In this document: positions 19,954 through 29,553 of the stretch, one piece after another | Numbering within the stretch: position 1 is the first letter of the stretch | Layout of the letters: the number at the start of each line of letters is the position of its first letter | Position numbers and translations under genes: made by a program | Assembly (NCBI RefSeq): GCF_012927445.1 | Contig: NZ_JABBPD010000001.1 | Span: 372,001 to 436,000 of the forward strand | Direction of reading: 5' to 3' | Source of the DNA: Rhodoferax sp. | Lineage (GTDB): Bacteria; Pseudomonadota; Gammaproteobacteria; Burkholderiales; Burkholderiaceae_C | DNA length: 64,000 nucleotides | Notes under the pieces: model-generated | The model's database searches: none | What the model was told of the DNA's origin: nothing | The model's input: the letters and a program-made list of their open reading frames with translations, nothing else

Positions 19954-19979
19954 TCTGATGGTCCCTCAACAACTCACTT

Positions 19980-20291
19980 ATGAACCGCCGCCAACACTCA
20001 GTCACGCTGCTGCAGGCCAGTCAAAACTCCCCCACGCTGGCAGGTTTGATTGAACTTGCCAGTGAATCAGCTGCACGACTCAAAGCCATTGAATCCCTCA
20101 TACCCGGGACTTTGCGAACCGCCGTTAAAGCCGGTCCGATTGAAGGACCCGTATGGTGCCTGGTATTAGACAACAATGCGGCCGCCGCGAAAATCCGTCA
20201 GTTGCTGCCTGCGCTTGAAGCTCACTTACGGACTAAGGGGTGGGATGTGAACTCAATTCGAGTGAAAGTTCAAATTGCACGCAATCGTTGA
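19980..20291 (+). CDS. dciA: DciA-like (DUF721) helicase-loading protein
   Basis: A 103-residue protein with the DUF721 core: SLIPGTLRTAVKAGPIEGPVWCLVLDNNAAAAKIRQLLP, then a LRTKGWDVNSIRVKV beta strand. In bacteria lacking DnaC/DnaI, DciA loads the replicative helicase DnaB. The small size and place next to secA/M23 fit the betaproteobacterial form. The exact symbol is inferred from family and context. Confidence 0.75.
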   Translation: MNRRQHSVTLLQASQNSPTLAGLIELASESAARLKAIESLIPGTLRTAVKAGPIEGPVWCLVLDNNAAAAKIRQLLPALEAHLRTKGWDVNSIRVKVQIARNR

Positions 20292-20312
20292 GTTGCGTTT
20301 GACTGAGAAAAA

Positions 20313-20388
20313 TGGTGCCGATTGTCGGATTCGAACTGACGACCTACCGCTTACAAGGCGGTTGCTCTACCAACTGAGCTAAATCGGC
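20313..20388 (-). tRNA. tRNA-Thr (anticodon TGT)
   Basis: A 76-nt cloverleaf on the minus strand with encoded CCA. The acceptor is GCCGATT/AATCGGC, the D arm contains AGCTCAGTTGGTAGAGC, the anticodon arm ACCGC-CTTGTAA-GCGGT gives TGT, and the T arm is GTCAGTTCGAATCCGAC. Confidence 0.97.
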
Positions 20389-20437
20389 ACTTTTTCTATT
20401 TTAGCGGACTCTTCAAGCTTTCCTGAGAAAAACTAAA

Positions 20438-20965
20438 TTATTTCACCCGTTTCAGCGCGGGCCTCGGACTCGTCGATGGGGAGCGCGGTGGATCCGGCTC
20501 ATCGCCTGGCTCGTTGGTCCGTCGTTCCGATTCAACGCTGGCTAACTTGACCGCTTTAATCTCCGGTGTGGCTGGCGCGGCAGCATCTCGCACAGACACC
20601 AGATTGGTCGAAGACGATGCCGTTGCGTTAACCCCATGCGGGGGACCCAAAGGAAACGCCATGCCCTGTCCGTTTTCGCGGGCATAAATAGCAATGACTT
20701 GATTGACAGGCACCATGATGTCCCGCGCCGTGCCGGCGAAGCGGCCTTTGAACTCAATAAAGTCGTTGCCCAGTTGGAGCGAGCTCGTGGCATCAAAACT
20801 GATGTTAAGCACAATCTCACCATCCTTCACGTACTCACGAGGAACCTGCACACTGTCGTTCACCGAGACGGCAAGGTAAGGCGTAAACCCGTTGTCAGTA
20901 CACCACTCGTACAAAGCCCGAATCAGGTAAGGACGAGTGGAAGTAGCTTCTGGAGCGTTAATCAT
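20438..20965 (-). CDS. sspB: ClpXP specificity-enhancing factor SspB
   Basis: Adaptor that tethers ssrA-tagged proteins to ClpXP. It has 175 residues. The substrate-binding domain (about 10-110) has RPYLIRALYEWCTDNGFTPY, the VPREYVKDGEIVLNI block and the FSGRAR-like FKGRFAGT. A long disordered linker follows, ending in a short basic/hydrophobic tail (RPALKRVK) that matches the ClpX-docking XB motif type. It lies 18 nt after sspA, the standard sspA-sspB pair. Confidence 0.95.
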   Translation of the reverse strand: MINAPEATSTRPYLIRALYEWCTDNGFTPYLAVSVNDSVQVPREYVKDGEIVLNISFDATSSLQLGNDFIEFKGRFAGTARDIMVPVNQVIAIYARENGQGMAFPLGPPHGVNATASSSTNLVSVRDAAAPATPEIKAVKLASVESERRTNEPGDEPDPPRSPSTSPRPALKRVK

Positions 20966-20983
20966 CGGTCGCAGGCAATGCGC

Positions 20984-21595
20984 TTATTTGCGCATCACTT
21001 TCTCGGAAGGAGTCAGTGCTTCAATGTAGGCCGGACGCGAAAATATACGCTCGGCATATTTAAGCAAAGGCGCCGCATTTTTACTGAGATCAATACCGTA
21101 GTAATCCAGGCGCCACAGCAAGGGCGCGATGGCTACATCGAGCATGGAAAAGCCGTCGCCGAGCATGTACTTGTTTTTCAGGAATACAGGTGCGAGTTGC
21201 GTCAAGCGGTCACGAATGTGGGCACGGGCTTTCTCCAGCACCTTTTCGTTGCTTTTGGCAGCGCGGGACTCCAGAGTCGACACATGCACGAACAGTTCTT
21301 TCTCAAAATTGAGCAGGAACAGGCGAACACGAGCGCGATCAACGGGATCTCCGGGCATCAACTGAGGATGAGGGAAGCGTTCATCAATGTATTCATTGAT
21401 GATGTTTGATTCGTACAAAATCAAATCACGCTCGACCAGGATCGGCACCTGACCGTACGGATTCATCACATTGATGTCTTCGGGCTTGTTGTACAGATCC
21501 ACGTCGCGAATTTCAAAGTCCATGCCTTTTTCAAACAGGACAAAACGGCAACGGTGGGAAAACGGGCAGGTAGTACCTGAATACAACACCATCAT
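20984..21595 (-). CDS. sspA: Stringent starvation protein A (GST fold)
   Basis: RNA-polymerase-associated regulator with a glutathione-transferase fold but usually no GST activity. It has 203 residues. The thioredoxin-like N-domain is at 1-78 (YSGTTCPFSHRCRFVLFEKGM, NPYGQVPILVERDLILYESNIINEYI), followed by an alpha-helical C-domain with the PxxxY-type pocket residues. It lies downstream of petC in the conserved petABC-sspAB order, separated by a terminator. Confidence 0.95.
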   Translation of the reverse strand: MMVLYSGTTCPFSHRCRFVLFEKGMDFEIRDVDLYNKPEDINVMNPYGQVPILVERDLILYESNIINEYIDERFPHPQLMPGDPVDRARVRLFLLNFEKELFVHVSTLESRAAKSNEKVLEKARAHIRDRLTQLAPVFLKNKYMLGDGFSMLDVAIAPLLWRLDYYGIDLSKNAAPLLKYAERIFSRPAYIEALTPSEKVMRK

Positions 21596-21608
21596 GGCGG
21601 AAGCTCCT

Positions 21609-21648
21609 AAAAATCAAAAAGAGTGGGATGCTTTACGCCGTCCCACTC
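21609..21648 (-). terminator. Terminator between petC and sspA
   Basis: On the minus strand GAGTGGGA / TCCCACTC form a stem with a 12-nt loop (GTAAAG core), followed by TTTTTGATTTTT. It ends the petABC transcript just before the sspA start. Confidence 0.8.
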
Positions 21649-21699
21649 CGAGAAGCTCAAGCCACGCCTTTTGAGCGAAACCCGAGCCGTTTATCTGCT

Positions 21700-22473
21700 T
21701 TACTTGACGTCTTTCCAGTAAGCGGCATTGAGTCGCCAAGCGAAGAAAGTGAATACACCCAAGAACAGCAATACCCAGATACCGACACGAACGCGTGTGC
21801 TTTGAATCGGCTCGCCCATCCACTGCAAGTAGTTGACCAAGTCACCGATGGACTCATCATATTGGAGAGGGGTCATGGTGCCGGGCTTGACTTGTTCCCA
21901 GCCTTTGAGCACATGCACCAAAGCGCCATGCTGCTCGATTTCTTCATACACCGGGCGGCGATCACCCTGAAGCTCCCACAGGACGTGCGGCATGGCGGCA
22001 TTCGGAAACGCCATGTTATTCCAGCCAGTTGGCTTCGTTTCGTCTTTGTAGAAAGTACGCAAGTAGGTGTACAGATAATCGGCACCGGTTCCGCCAGCAC
22101 CCGCACGCGAACGGGCGATCACTGTCAGGTCTGGCGGATTGACACCGAACCAGGCCTTCGCCTGCTGCGGATCAATGGCGGCCTTCATCGTGTCGCCAAT
22201 CTTGGTATTCGTTGCCAACAGGTTGTCTTTGATCTGAGCCGAGGTCAAGCCGATGTCTTGCAAACGGTTGTAGCGCATGAACGCCGCCGAATGACAATTC
22301 AGACAGTAGTTGACAAACAGTTTGGCACCATTTTGCAAGGCTGCCATGTCATTCATCTTATTGGGTGCCTTGTCCCATACCAAGGCCCCCACATTGGCTT
22401 GTGCACCCAGCGTTACACCGAGCGTCATCATTAAACCGAGAATGATTTTTTTAGTGAAACTTAAAGTTTTCAT
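21700..22473 (-). CDS. petC: Cytochrome c1 of the bc1 complex
   Basis: Haem c subunit of respiratory complex III. The ATG at 22473 is preceded by GGGAGA at good spacing and is preferred over the in-frame ATG at 22491, which overlaps the end of petB. That gives 257 residues: a signal sequence to about residue 26 (GAQA), the haem site CLNCH at 57-61, a downstream methionine ligand region and a C-terminal membrane anchor near 225-245. Confidence 0.96.
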   Translation of the reverse strand: MKTLSFTKKIILGLMMTLGVTLGAQANVGALVWDKAPNKMNDMAALQNGAKLFVNYCLNCHSAAFMRYNRLQDIGLTSAQIKDNLLATNTKIGDTMKAAIDPQQAKAWFGVNPPDLTVIARSRAGAGGTGADYLYTYLRTFYKDETKPTGWNNMAFPNAAMPHVLWELQGDRRPVYEEIEQHGALVHVLKGWEQVKPGTMTPLQYDESIGDLVNYLQWMGEPIQSTRVRVGIWVLLFLGVFTFFAWRLNAAYWKDVK

Positions 22474-22487
22474 ATTATTTCTCCCGT

Positions 22488-23897
22488 TCAATGCGCCGTG
22501 AAAGTAACGCGATCCGGCACTGGCTTGGATTTACCAATGCGACTCCACCAAGGCATCAGCAGGAAAAAGCCGAAGTAGAACAGGGTGCCAATTTGCGACA
22601 CACGTCCACCGATTGCCGAAGGAGGCTGCATACCCAAGTAGCCCAGCACCAGGAAGTCGATGACGAAAACCGCGTACAGATATTTGTGCCAATCAGGCCG
22701 ATACCGGATCGATTTAACCGCACTGTTATCCAGCCATGGCAGGAAGAACAGAATCACGACACCACCGCCCATGGCAACGACGCCCCAGAATTTCGCATCA
22801 ATGGCAAGCATCATGGCCACCACGACGACTGCGACGCCCAAGATAATGCCCTTGAACAAATTCGGCATCTTGTTTTTCAACACACCCAGCACCGCACCAC
22901 CCAGCACGCAGGCAATCAGGGCGTACATCATTTCGCCCGTGACAGCACGCAACATCGAGTAGAAGGGCGTGAAATACCAGACCGGTGCAATATGCAATGG
23001 CGTTTGGAATGGATCGGCCGGAATGAAGTTGTTGTACTCAAGGAAGTAGCCGCCCATTTCCGGCGCGAAGAACACAATGGCGGTGAACACCATCAGGAAC
23101 ACGCTGACCGCAAAGATATCATGCACCGAGTAGTAAGGATGGAAAGGAATGCCATCCAGAGGATGGCCCTTGGCGTCTTTCGGCGCGTTGGGACCCTTGA
23201 TTTCGACACCGTCCGGGTTGTTGGAGCCAACTTCATGCAAAGCAATGATGTGTGCCACAACCAGACCCAGCAGCACCAACGGCACGGCGATCACGTGAAA
23301 GCTGAAAAAGCGGTTCAACGTGGCATCACCCACCACAAAGTCGCCACGAATCAGCAGTGCCAGATCAGGACCAATGAAGGGAATGGCCGAGAATAAGTTG
23401 ACGATCACCTGAGCGCCCCAGTAACTCATCTGCCCCCAAGGCAACAGATAACCCATGAAAGCTTCTGCCATCAAGGCAAGGAAAATACCGCAACCGAAAA
23501 TCCAGATCAACTCGCGGGGTTTACGGTAACTGCCGTACATCAACCCACGGAACATGTGAAGATAGACCACAACAAAGAACGCCGACGCGCCAGTGGAGTG
23601 CATGTAGCGAATCAACCAGCCCCATGGCACGTCGCGCATGATGTATTCAACCGAAGCAAATGCCAAGGCGGCATCAGGCTTGTAATGCATCACAAGGAAA
23701 ATGCCGGTGACGATTTGAATCACCAGCACCAACAGGGAGAGCGAGCCAAATACGTACCAAATATTAAAATTTTTCGGAGCGTAATACTCGCTCATGTGCT
23801 CCTTGAAGAGCTTGGACGCCGGAAACCGGTTATCGACCCAATTAAGCAGTTTTTCACCTGCCGGGGCGTTCGGGGAAATTTCGTGGAATTCAGCCAT
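22488..23897 (-). CDS. petB: Cytochrome b of the bc1 complex
   Basis: Integral quinol-oxidising subunit. It has 469 residues with eight or more membrane helices. [19 protein letters not shown] and the [27 protein letters not shown] segment carry haem-ligating histidines. The Qo-site motif appears as PEMGGYF rather than strict PEWY, with E and Y-like positions shifted. The gene lies between petA and petC with short gaps. Confidence 0.96.
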   Translation of the reverse strand: MAEFHEISPNAPAGEKLLNWVDNRFPASKLFKEHMSEYYAPKNFNIWYVFGSLSLLVLVIQIVTGIFLVMHYKPDAALAFASVEYIMRDVPWGWLIRYMHSTGASAFFVVVYLHMFRGLMYGSYRKPRELIWIFGCGIFLALMAEAFMGYLLPWGQMSYWGAQVIVNLFSAIPFIGPDLALLIRGDFVVGDATLNRFFSFHVIAVPLVLLGLVVAHIIALHEVGSNNPDGVEIKGPNAPKDAKGHPLDGIPFHPYYSVHDIFAVSVFLMVFTAIVFFAPEMGGYFLEYNNFIPADPFQTPLHIAPVWYFTPFYSMLRAVTGEMMYALIACVLGGAVLGVLKNKMPNLFKGIILGVAVVVVAMMLAIDAKFWGVVAMGGGVVILFFLPWLDNSAVKSIRYRPDWHKYLYAVFVIDFLVLGYLGMQPPSAIGGRVSQIGTLFYFGFFLLMPWWSRIGKSKPVPDRVTFTAH

Positions 23898-23908
23898 GTT
23901 GTTCGTCC

Positions 23909-24523
23909 TTAGGCTTTCTTGTCTTCACCAATGATCAGCTTGGTGTCGGAGATATACATATGCGGCGGCACCTCGAGATTGTCCGGCGCAGGCTTGTTTT
24001 TATAGACCCGGCCAGCCAAATCAAAGGTAGAACCATGACAAGGGCAAAAGAAGCCACCCTGCCAGTCATCCGGCAAAGAAGGCTGCGCACCAGGCTTGAA
24101 CTTATCAGAAGGGGAACAGCCCAAATGAGTGCAAATACCCACGGCAACCAAATATTCCGGCTTGATGGAGCGGGTTGCGTTGCGCGCATATTCAGGAGCT
24201 TGATCGGCTGGCTTGCGCTCGGACTTTGGATCCGCCAATTGCGAATCCAACGTCGGCAAAGCGGCCAGTTGCTCGGGCGTGCGACGCATGATCCACACCG
24301 GCTTGCCACGCCACTCTACCGTCATTTTTTCGCCCGGCTTGAGCGCAGAAATGTCTGCTTCCACCGCCGCGCCAGCCGCTTTGGCTCGTTCCGAGGGTTG
24401 AAAGCTACTGATAAAGGGGACAACGGCGGCTATACCGCCTACTGCGCCAGCGCAGCTGGACGCGATCAGCCACGTCCGTTTATTGGCGTCGATCTGACTT
24501 TGGTCGACAAGGGTTTCGCTCAT
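23909..24523 (-). CDS. petA: Ubiquinol-cytochrome c reductase Rieske iron-sulfur subunit
   Basis: Rieske [2Fe-2S] protein. The ATG at 24523 ([10 protein letters not shown]) gives 204 residues; the longer frame upstream is not family-like. The N-terminal Tat-type anchor has its basic start NKRTW at 14-18 and a hydrophobic stretch at 19-40. The cluster ligands are C131/H133 (CTHLGC) and C160/H163 (CPCHGS), with disulphide partners C136 and C162. It heads petABC and is divergent from mscL. Confidence 0.97.
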   Translation of the reverse strand: MSETLVDQSQIDANKRTWLIASSCAGAVGGIAAVVPFISSFQPSERAKAAGAAVEADISALKPGEKMTVEWRGKPVWIMRRTPEQLAALPTLDSQLADPKSERKPADQAPEYARNATRSIKPEYLVAVGICTHLGCSPSDKFKPGAQPSLPDDWQGGFFCPCHGSTFDLAGRVYKNKPAPDNLEVPPHMYISDTKLIIGEDKKA

Positions 24524-24667
24524 GAGTATCCTCAATGAAAACATCGCTACTGGGGTTAACGCTAGATTGTAGCTGACCGTTTGCGGCCAACACTGCGCGG
24601 GAAGCTTGCTCATCTTTGCGCTTTTGGTTAATACTTCATTCATCTAATTTGAATAGGAGTTTCAAAC

Positions 24668-25087
24668 ATGGCCATGATGCAAGAATTCAAAGAGTTTGCC
24701 GTTAAAGGCAATGTGATGGATCTCGCCGTGGGCGTGATCATTGGTGGCGCGTTCGGAAAAATCGTGGATTCCGTGGTGGGCGACCTGATCATGCCGGTGG
24801 TTGGCGCCATTTTTGGAAAACTGGATTTTTCAAGTCTCTATGTCGCACTGGCGCAGCCGCCGGCAGGCACGGTCATGACACTTGATGGCCTGAAAAAAGC
24901 AGGCGTTCCGGTTTTTGCCTATGGCAACTTCATCACCGTTGCCGTCAATTTTGCAATTTTGGCATTCATCATTTTCATGATGGTCAAGCAAATCAACCGG
25001 CTGAAGAAGAACACGCCACCACCACCTGCCGCGACAGCCGAGGATGTATTGCTGTTGCGCGAGATTCGGGACAGCCTTAAAAAGTAA
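24668..25087 (+). CDS. mscL: Large-conductance mechanosensitive channel MscL
   Basis: Homopentameric osmotic safety valve of the inner membrane. It has 139 residues. TM1 follows [27 protein letters not shown] and TM2 is at about 77-100 ([24 protein letters not shown]). The C-terminal helix has the LLREIRDSL end. An AGGAG ribosome site lies 9 nt before the ATG, and a strong terminator follows the stop. Confidence 0.98.
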   Translation: MAMMQEFKEFAVKGNVMDLAVGVIIGGAFGKIVDSVVGDLIMPVVGAIFGKLDFSSLYVALAQPPAGTVMTLDGLKKAGVPVFAYGNFITVAVNFAILAFIIFMMVKQINRLKKNTPPPPAATAEDVLLLREIRDSLKK

Positions 25088-25106
25088 TGCCGCCCTAGAC
25101 TGAATG

Positions 25107-25148
25107 GCCGTGAACGCTCATCGGTTGGGCGTTCACGGCTATTTTTTA
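25107..25148 (+). terminator. Rho-independent terminator of mscL
   Basis: An 11-bp perfect stem GCCGTGAACGC / GCGTTCACGGC (25107-25117 and 25129-25139) has an 11-nt loop and is followed by TATTTTTTA. The last bases overlap the pdxA stop codon on the other strand. Confidence 0.85.
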
Positions 25149-26195
25149 TACTTCGGCTAACTGGCTCAGTTGCCGCGCCATGCGAATCGCTTCGATCAGA
25201 CTGGACGCGTCCGCCTGGCCTGTGCCGGCAATGTCAAAGGCGGTACCGTGATCCGGACTGGTGCGCACCAGCGGCAAGCCCAGCGTGACGTTGACGCCTT
25301 TTTCCACCCCCAGGTATTTCACTGGAATTAGGCCCTGGTCATGGTACATGGCCACGACAACGTCGAATTCACCCGGCTGGCCGTCTTTGGCGCGCGCCCG
25401 CATGAACACCGTGTCCGGGGCGAACGGGCCACTGACCTGCATGCCCTGTGAGCGGGCCATCGCCATGGCTGGCGCAATGATGTCAAGTTCTTCCCGACCG
25501 AACAATCCGCCCTCCCCGGCATGCGGATTCAGCCCTGCCACCCCGATGCGTGGCGCACGGCCCAAAATCGCCGCCAGCGACTCGTGCGTGATGCGCAGCG
25601 TCTGCAGCACGTTGTCAAAAGTCACCGCTTGAATAGCCTCGAGCAAGGACACATGAATGCTCACCAGCACGACGCGCAATTCGTCATTGGCCAGCATCAT
25701 GCGCACCGGCATAGCCGCCAGCGGCTTCCCCGCGTGGGCCGCTGCCAGTGCTTGCAGCATTTCTGTGTGGCCCGGGTAGCTTGAATGGGGTGCGCCAGCC
25801 AGCGCCAGCGCTTCCTTGTTGAGCGGTGCCGTCACCACGGCCGCAACCTCGCCGCGCAACGCAGCTTGCGCCGCCCAGACCACACATTCAGCGGCGATTC
25901 TTCCTGCGCTGGCGCTCAACTGCCCCAGCAAGACCGGGGTCGCCAGCGTGCCGACCTGCAACACGGGCAGGCAGCGCGGAGGAAGACTGAGCACCTCGAT
26001 CGGCGACTCGATCAAGGCAACAGGCAGTGGGATCTGGCCGGCGCTGATGACCTTGACGGCTCGCCGCAAGGTTGCCACATCACCGACCACAAAACAGCAA
26101 TGCGTGACATCGGGCGCGTCCCGAAAGGCCTTGGCAATGATCTCGGGGCCAATGCCTGCGGGGTCGCCGAGCGTGATGGCAATAGGTTTTTTCAT
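25146..26195 (-). CDS. pdxA: 4-hydroxythreonine-4-phosphate dehydrogenase PdxA
   Basis: NAD-dependent oxidation step of DXP-dependent pyridoxal phosphate synthesis. It has 349 residues. It starts KKPIAITLGDPAGIGPEI and carries the metal-site histidines in the PGHTEML, NPHAGEGG and MYHDQGLIPVKY motifs, ending with RTSPDHGTAFDIAGTG. The NIF3-family gene lies upstream on the same strand, 40 nt away. Confidence 0.97.
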   Translation of the reverse strand: MKKPIAITLGDPAGIGPEIIAKAFRDAPDVTHCCFVVGDVATLRRAVKVISAGQIPLPVALIESPIEVLSLPPRCLPVLQVGTLATPVLLGQLSASAGRIAAECVVWAAQAALRGEVAAVVTAPLNKEALALAGAPHSSYPGHTEMLQALAAAHAGKPLAAMPVRMMLANDELRVVLVSIHVSLLEAIQAVTFDNVLQTLRITHESLAAILGRAPRIGVAGLNPHAGEGGLFGREELDIIAPAMAMARSQGMQVSGPFAPDTVFMRARAKDGQPGEFDVVVAMYHDQGLIPVKYLGVEKGVNVTLGLPLVRTSPDHGTAFDIAGTGQADASSLIEAIRMARQLSQLAEV

Positions 26196-26235
26196 GGTGT
26201 GCCGATCTCCAGTTCAGCCCCGACTTGAAGACTTC

Positions 26236-26994
26236 TCAAGCCGGGTTGTCAATATCAATAAACTCATGCGCCAGACTAAACTGCGCAGCCACATGGGCGG
26301 CCACGGCGGGTGCGCCATAGCGTTCGCTGGCGTGATGGCCACAGGCCAGATAAGCCACGCCACATTCACGCGCAATATGCGCCTGCGGCTCGGAAATTTC
26401 GCCGGTAATGAAGGCATCGGCCCCGGCGGCAATCGCGGCTTCAAAATAGCTTTGTCCGCCACCGCTGCACCACGCTATTTTTTTAATAGCATAATGCGAA
26501 GCAGAGACGAGGGTTACAGGTCGATTTAACTGAATTTTTATGTGCTGCGCGAGAGCGTCTGCCGACTCGAAACCAGCAGACGCCATCCGTTCCCCCAGAA
26601 AACCCAAATCCTGTTCACCAAAGCGGGCCCGCGCCGTCAGGCCCAGCTGGAGACCAAGTTGGGCGTTATTGCCCAGCTCAGGGTGCGCGTCCAGCGGCAG
26701 ATGGTAGGCAAAAAGGTTGATGTCGTGCGCCAGCAGCAATGTCAGGCGCTGCTTCATCCAGCCAGTGACACGCCCGTCCTGACCGCGCCAAAACAGACCG
26801 TGATGCACAAAAATGGTATCGGCTTGGGCCGCAATCGCGGCTTCAATCAGCGCCCGACTGGCTGTGACACCCGAAACGATTTTCCGGACCTTAGCGGTAC
26901 CTTCCACCTGCAACCCATTCGGGCCGTAGTCACGAAAACGTTCCGGTTGCAGCAGCGCGTCCAATGTCTGCAAGAGTTGAGTGCGGTCAGTCAT
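26236..26994 (-). CDS. NIF3 family protein (YbgI/GTP cyclohydrolase I type 2-like)
   Basis: A 252-residue NIF3-like protein. Metal-binding histidines are in TIFVHHGLFWRG and in the late CGHHASERYG motif. It is structurally a toroidal hexamer; the biochemical role is unsettled despite the cyclohydrolase label. Codons for AIKKIA in the conserved beta strand before WCSGG are unusually AT-rich and coincide with the 17-nt palindrome of the dispersed repeat. Confidence 0.9.
   Translation of the reverse strand: MTDRTQLLQTLDALLQPERFRDYGPNGLQVEGTAKVRKIVSGVTASRALIEAAIAAQADTIFVHHGLFWRGQDGRVTGWMKQRLTLLLAHDINLFAYHLPLDAHPELGNNAQLGLQLGLTARARFGEQDLGFLGERMASAGFESADALAQHIKIQLNRPVTLVSASHYAIKKIAWCSGGGQSYFEAAIAAGADAFITGEISEPQAHIARECGVAYLACGHHASERYGAPAVAAHVAAQFSLAHEFIDIDNPA
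26474..26490. repeat. Solitary 17-nt palindrome inside the NIF3 gene
   Basis: GCTATTTTTTTAATAGC fits GCTAY-N7-RTAGC and reads in frame as AIKKIA on the minus strand (codons ATT AAA AAA ATA). It is surrounded by GC-rich coding sequence. Confidence 0.5.
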
Positions 26995-27060
26995 GTCAAC
27001 AATAAAAAGGTTGGGTTAGTGGCGGACCGAGCAGGCCGCCAAGTCGCGTCTGATTGTCGA

Positions 27061-27429
27061 CTAATTACGCGAAGCGGACGGCGGCATCTCCGGCTCCACG
27101 CTGCTGTCGCAGCCCTGGCCCACGGCGATCCAGCGGTTTGCCAGACGTGCCAGGCTTGGCGACAGCCAAGGGGCCAATCGCCACATTGGCCGAGGCAGCA
27201 CACTCTGCAATACCTCCAGCGGCGCACTGAGCGCGCCGCATCGGTACAGAGGCTCGTCGCCATGCCAGCGTAGCGCGACACAGGCGCCATGCCGACGCCC
27301 CGACAGCACCACGCCCAAGGGACACGGCTCCAGCAGGCAGCACACGCCACACCCATTACAGGGCGCGCCCGGCGCCGGCTTGGACGGCGCGTCAGGGTGA
27401 ATCAGGATAACTTGGCGGAGCTTGGACAT
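27061..27429 (-). CDS. Cysteine-cluster protein (YkgJ-like)
   Basis: A 122-residue protein with a dense N-terminal cluster CNGCGVCCLLEPCPLG (about 24-39) and further cysteines in GACVALRW, YRCGAL and GQGCDSS. Such spacing suggests a zinc or iron-sulfur site. Homologues are annotated as hypothetical or YkgJ-type cysteine cluster proteins in Burkholderiales, often beside the HtrA gene as here. The gene is divergent from the protease gene by about 95 nt. Function unknown. Confidence 0.7.
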   Translation of the reverse strand: MSKLRQVILIHPDAPSKPAPGAPCNGCGVCCLLEPCPLGVVLSGRRHGACVALRWHGDEPLYRCGALSAPLEVLQSVLPRPMWRLAPWLSPSLARLANRWIAVGQGCDSSVEPEMPPSASRN

Positions 27430-27522
27430 GGAAGTGGTCGACTGTACAGGCGCCGCCTACAATTTAGTGTCCTGCTTTTGACCTGTCTCTTTACTCGGAG
27501 GGCGTCTCGCCCAAAATTCCTC

Positions 27523-28665
27523 ATGAAACGTCTCTGGTTGTTGTTTGCCCAAACGGTCACCGTTTTGCTGGCTGCCTATTTTGTGGTCGGCACACTCAAG
27601 CCCGATTGGCTGGGAAACCGGTCAACCCGCCTTGGCTCCTTGCCCCTGATGGAGGCCCCGGCCACCTCACCCACGGCGGCCCCCGTCGGTAGTTTCCGTC
27701 TTGCGGCACAAAAATCTTCCGCGGCTGTGGTCAGTATCAATACCAGCAAAGCGGTCAGGAACAATCCCAACAGCAACGATCCCTGGTTCAAATTTTTCTT
27801 TGGCGAACAGGGCAACGAACCCCAGGTCGGACTGGGCAGCGGCGTCATTGTGAGCGCCAGCGGCTACATCCTGACCAATAACCACGTGGTGGAAAGCGCC
27901 GACGAAATTGAGGTCATTCTCAACGACAGCCGCCACGCCAAGGCCAAAGTGATTGGAACCGACCCGGACTCCGACCTTGCCGTCCTGAAAATTGAGCTGG
28001 ACCGCTTGCCCGCCATTGTGCTGGGCAACTCCGATACGCTGCAGGTGGGAGATCAGGTGCTGGCGATCGGCAACCCGTTTGGCGTTGGGCAGACCGTCAC
28101 CGGCGGCATTGTCAGTGCGCTCGGACGCAACCAGCTCGGCATCAACACCTTTGAGAACTTCATCCAGACCGATGCCGCGATCAATCCCGGCAATTCCGGT
28201 GGTGCACTGGTCGACACCAACGGCAATCTGCTGGGCATCAATACCGCCATTTATTCGCGCTCGGGCGGCAGCATGGGCATCGGCTTTGCCATTCCGGTGT
28301 CGACGGCCAAGCTGGTGCTGGAGGGCATTGTGAAAGACGGGCAGGTCACGCGCGGCTGGATTGGCGTGGAGCCGAACGATTTATCGCCCGAATTGGCGGA
28401 GACCTTCGGCGTCAAGACCCGCGCAGGCGTCATCATTACCGGGGTGCTGCAAAACGGACCGGCCGCGCAATCGGGCATCCGGCCCGGCGATGTCATCACG
28501 GCGGTGGCCGGCAAGCCCGTCAGCAACGTGTCCGAATTATTGTCCAGCGTTGCCGCCCTGAAGCCGGGTACGGCGTCAAAGTTCGACCTGTTGCGCCGGG
28601 AAGAAAAAGTCACGCTGGATGTGACACCCGGCTTGCGCCCCAAGCCGCGCAAACCAGCCCAGTAA
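27523..28665 (+). CDS. DegS/HtrA-type periplasmic serine protease
   Basis: The ATG at 27523 (MKRLWLLFAQTVTVLL) gives 380 residues; the frame upstream overlaps the divergent gene and is not family-like. An uncleaved N-terminal membrane anchor lies at about 4-24. The catalytic triad is H121 (TNNHVVE), D151 (DSDLAVLKI) and S225 (GNSGGAL). One PDZ domain covers about 275-370. A single PDZ plus membrane anchor is the DegS layout, so regulated proteolysis of an anti-sigma factor or envelope quality control is likely. A strong terminator follows. Confidence 0.93.
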   Translation: MKRLWLLFAQTVTVLLAAYFVVGTLKPDWLGNRSTRLGSLPLMEAPATSPTAAPVGSFRLAAQKSSAAVVSINTSKAVRNNPNSNDPWFKFFFGEQGNEPQVGLGSGVIVSASGYILTNNHVVESADEIEVILNDSRHAKAKVIGTDPDSDLAVLKIELDRLPAIVLGNSDTLQVGDQVLAIGNPFGVGQTVTGGIVSALGRNQLGINTFENFIQTDAAINPGNSGGALVDTNGNLLGINTAIYSRSGGSMGIGFAIPVSTAKLVLEGIVKDGQVTRGWIGVEPNDLSPELAETFGVKTRAGVIITGVLQNGPAAQSGIRPGDVITAVAGKPVSNVSELLSSVAALKPGTASKFDLLRREEKVTLDVTPGLRPKPRKPAQ

Positions 28666-28668
28666 TGC

Positions 28669-28712
28669 AAAAAGCCACTTGTCGCAGGCAGCGACAAGTG
28701 GCTTTTTGATTT
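28669..28712. terminator. Bidirectional terminator between htrA-type gene and tatC
   Basis: A 17-bp perfect inverted repeat AAAAAGCCACTTGTCGC / GCGACAAGTGGCTTTTT with a 5-nt loop. The A-run and T-run let it serve both convergent genes. Confidence 0.9.
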
Positions 28713-28758
28713 AAATCGACCAACGCCCAAGGCCTAACGGCAAAAGGCGTTTTTTCTT

Positions 28759-29553
28759 TTACGAAGGCTTCGCGGCCTCGGCCTCTTCGTCCGGTGCCTG
28801 GGTGTGTTTGATGAAAACCTGTGCCGCCACGATGCCAATCTCGTACAGCAGGTACATCGGCACCAGCAAAGCCAGCATGGACACCGGATCGGGCGGCGTC
28901 ACCAGCCCGGCAACCGCTGCCGCACCGACCACAAAATAAGTACGAAATGACTTGAGCTGCGCCACGGTCACGATCCCCATGCGGGCCAAAATCACGACCA
29001 CAATCGGCACCTCAAATGCCACGCCAAACGCGATGAACATGGTGATGACGAAATCGAGATAAGCCTCAATGTCCGGACTGACCGCCACAGAAATGGGCGC
29101 CATTTTCTGGATCGCCGGAAAGGCTTGCCCAAAGACAAAAAAGTAGCAAAACGCGGCGCCCATGTAAAACAGAATGGTGCTGGCGGCTACCAGCGGCAAC
29201 ACCAGCTTTTTCTCATGTTTGTACAGGCCCGGTGCCACAAAGGCCCAGACTTGGTAAAGAATCCAGGGCAACGCCAAACCAATCGCGGCCAGCACCGAGA
29301 CCTTGATCGGTACCAGAAACGGTGACACCACGCCCACGGCGATCATGCGGGAGCCTTCGGGCAACGCCTTGACCAGTGGCATTGCCAGCAAATCGTAGAG
29401 TCTGGACGGACCGGGGAAAAACAGCAGCCCCGCCAAAACGGCCACCACGCCATACATCGCACGCAACAGGCGGTCGCGCAGCTCGAACAGGTGTTGGACG
29501 AAGGGCTGTTCAGTTCCGGCCAGTTCGTCGTCTTTTTTCGCAGGATCGGTCAT
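28759..29553 (-). CDS. tatC: Twin-arginine translocase subunit TatC
   Basis: Receptor for twin-arginine signal peptides. It has 264 residues and six membrane segments. The early conserved EQPFVQHLFELRDRLLRA and FVAPGLYKHEKK motifs are present, the latter with the conserved Glu. The start overlaps the tatB stop by one base (TGATG). The last gene of tatABC; the Ala/Glu-rich C-tail is cytoplasmic. Confidence 0.97.
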   Translation of the reverse strand: MTDPAKKDDELAGTEQPFVQHLFELRDRLLRAMYGVVAVLAGLLFFPGPSRLYDLLAMPLVKALPEGSRMIAVGVVSPFLVPIKVSVLAAIGLALPWILYQVWAFVAPGLYKHEKKLVLPLVAASTILFYMGAAFCYFFVFGQAFPAIQKMAPISVAVSPDIEAYLDFVITMFIAFGVAFEVPIVVVILARMGIVTVAQLKSFRTYFVVGAAAVAGLVTPPDPVSMLALLVPMYLLYEIGIVAAQVFIKHTQAPDEEAEAAKPS

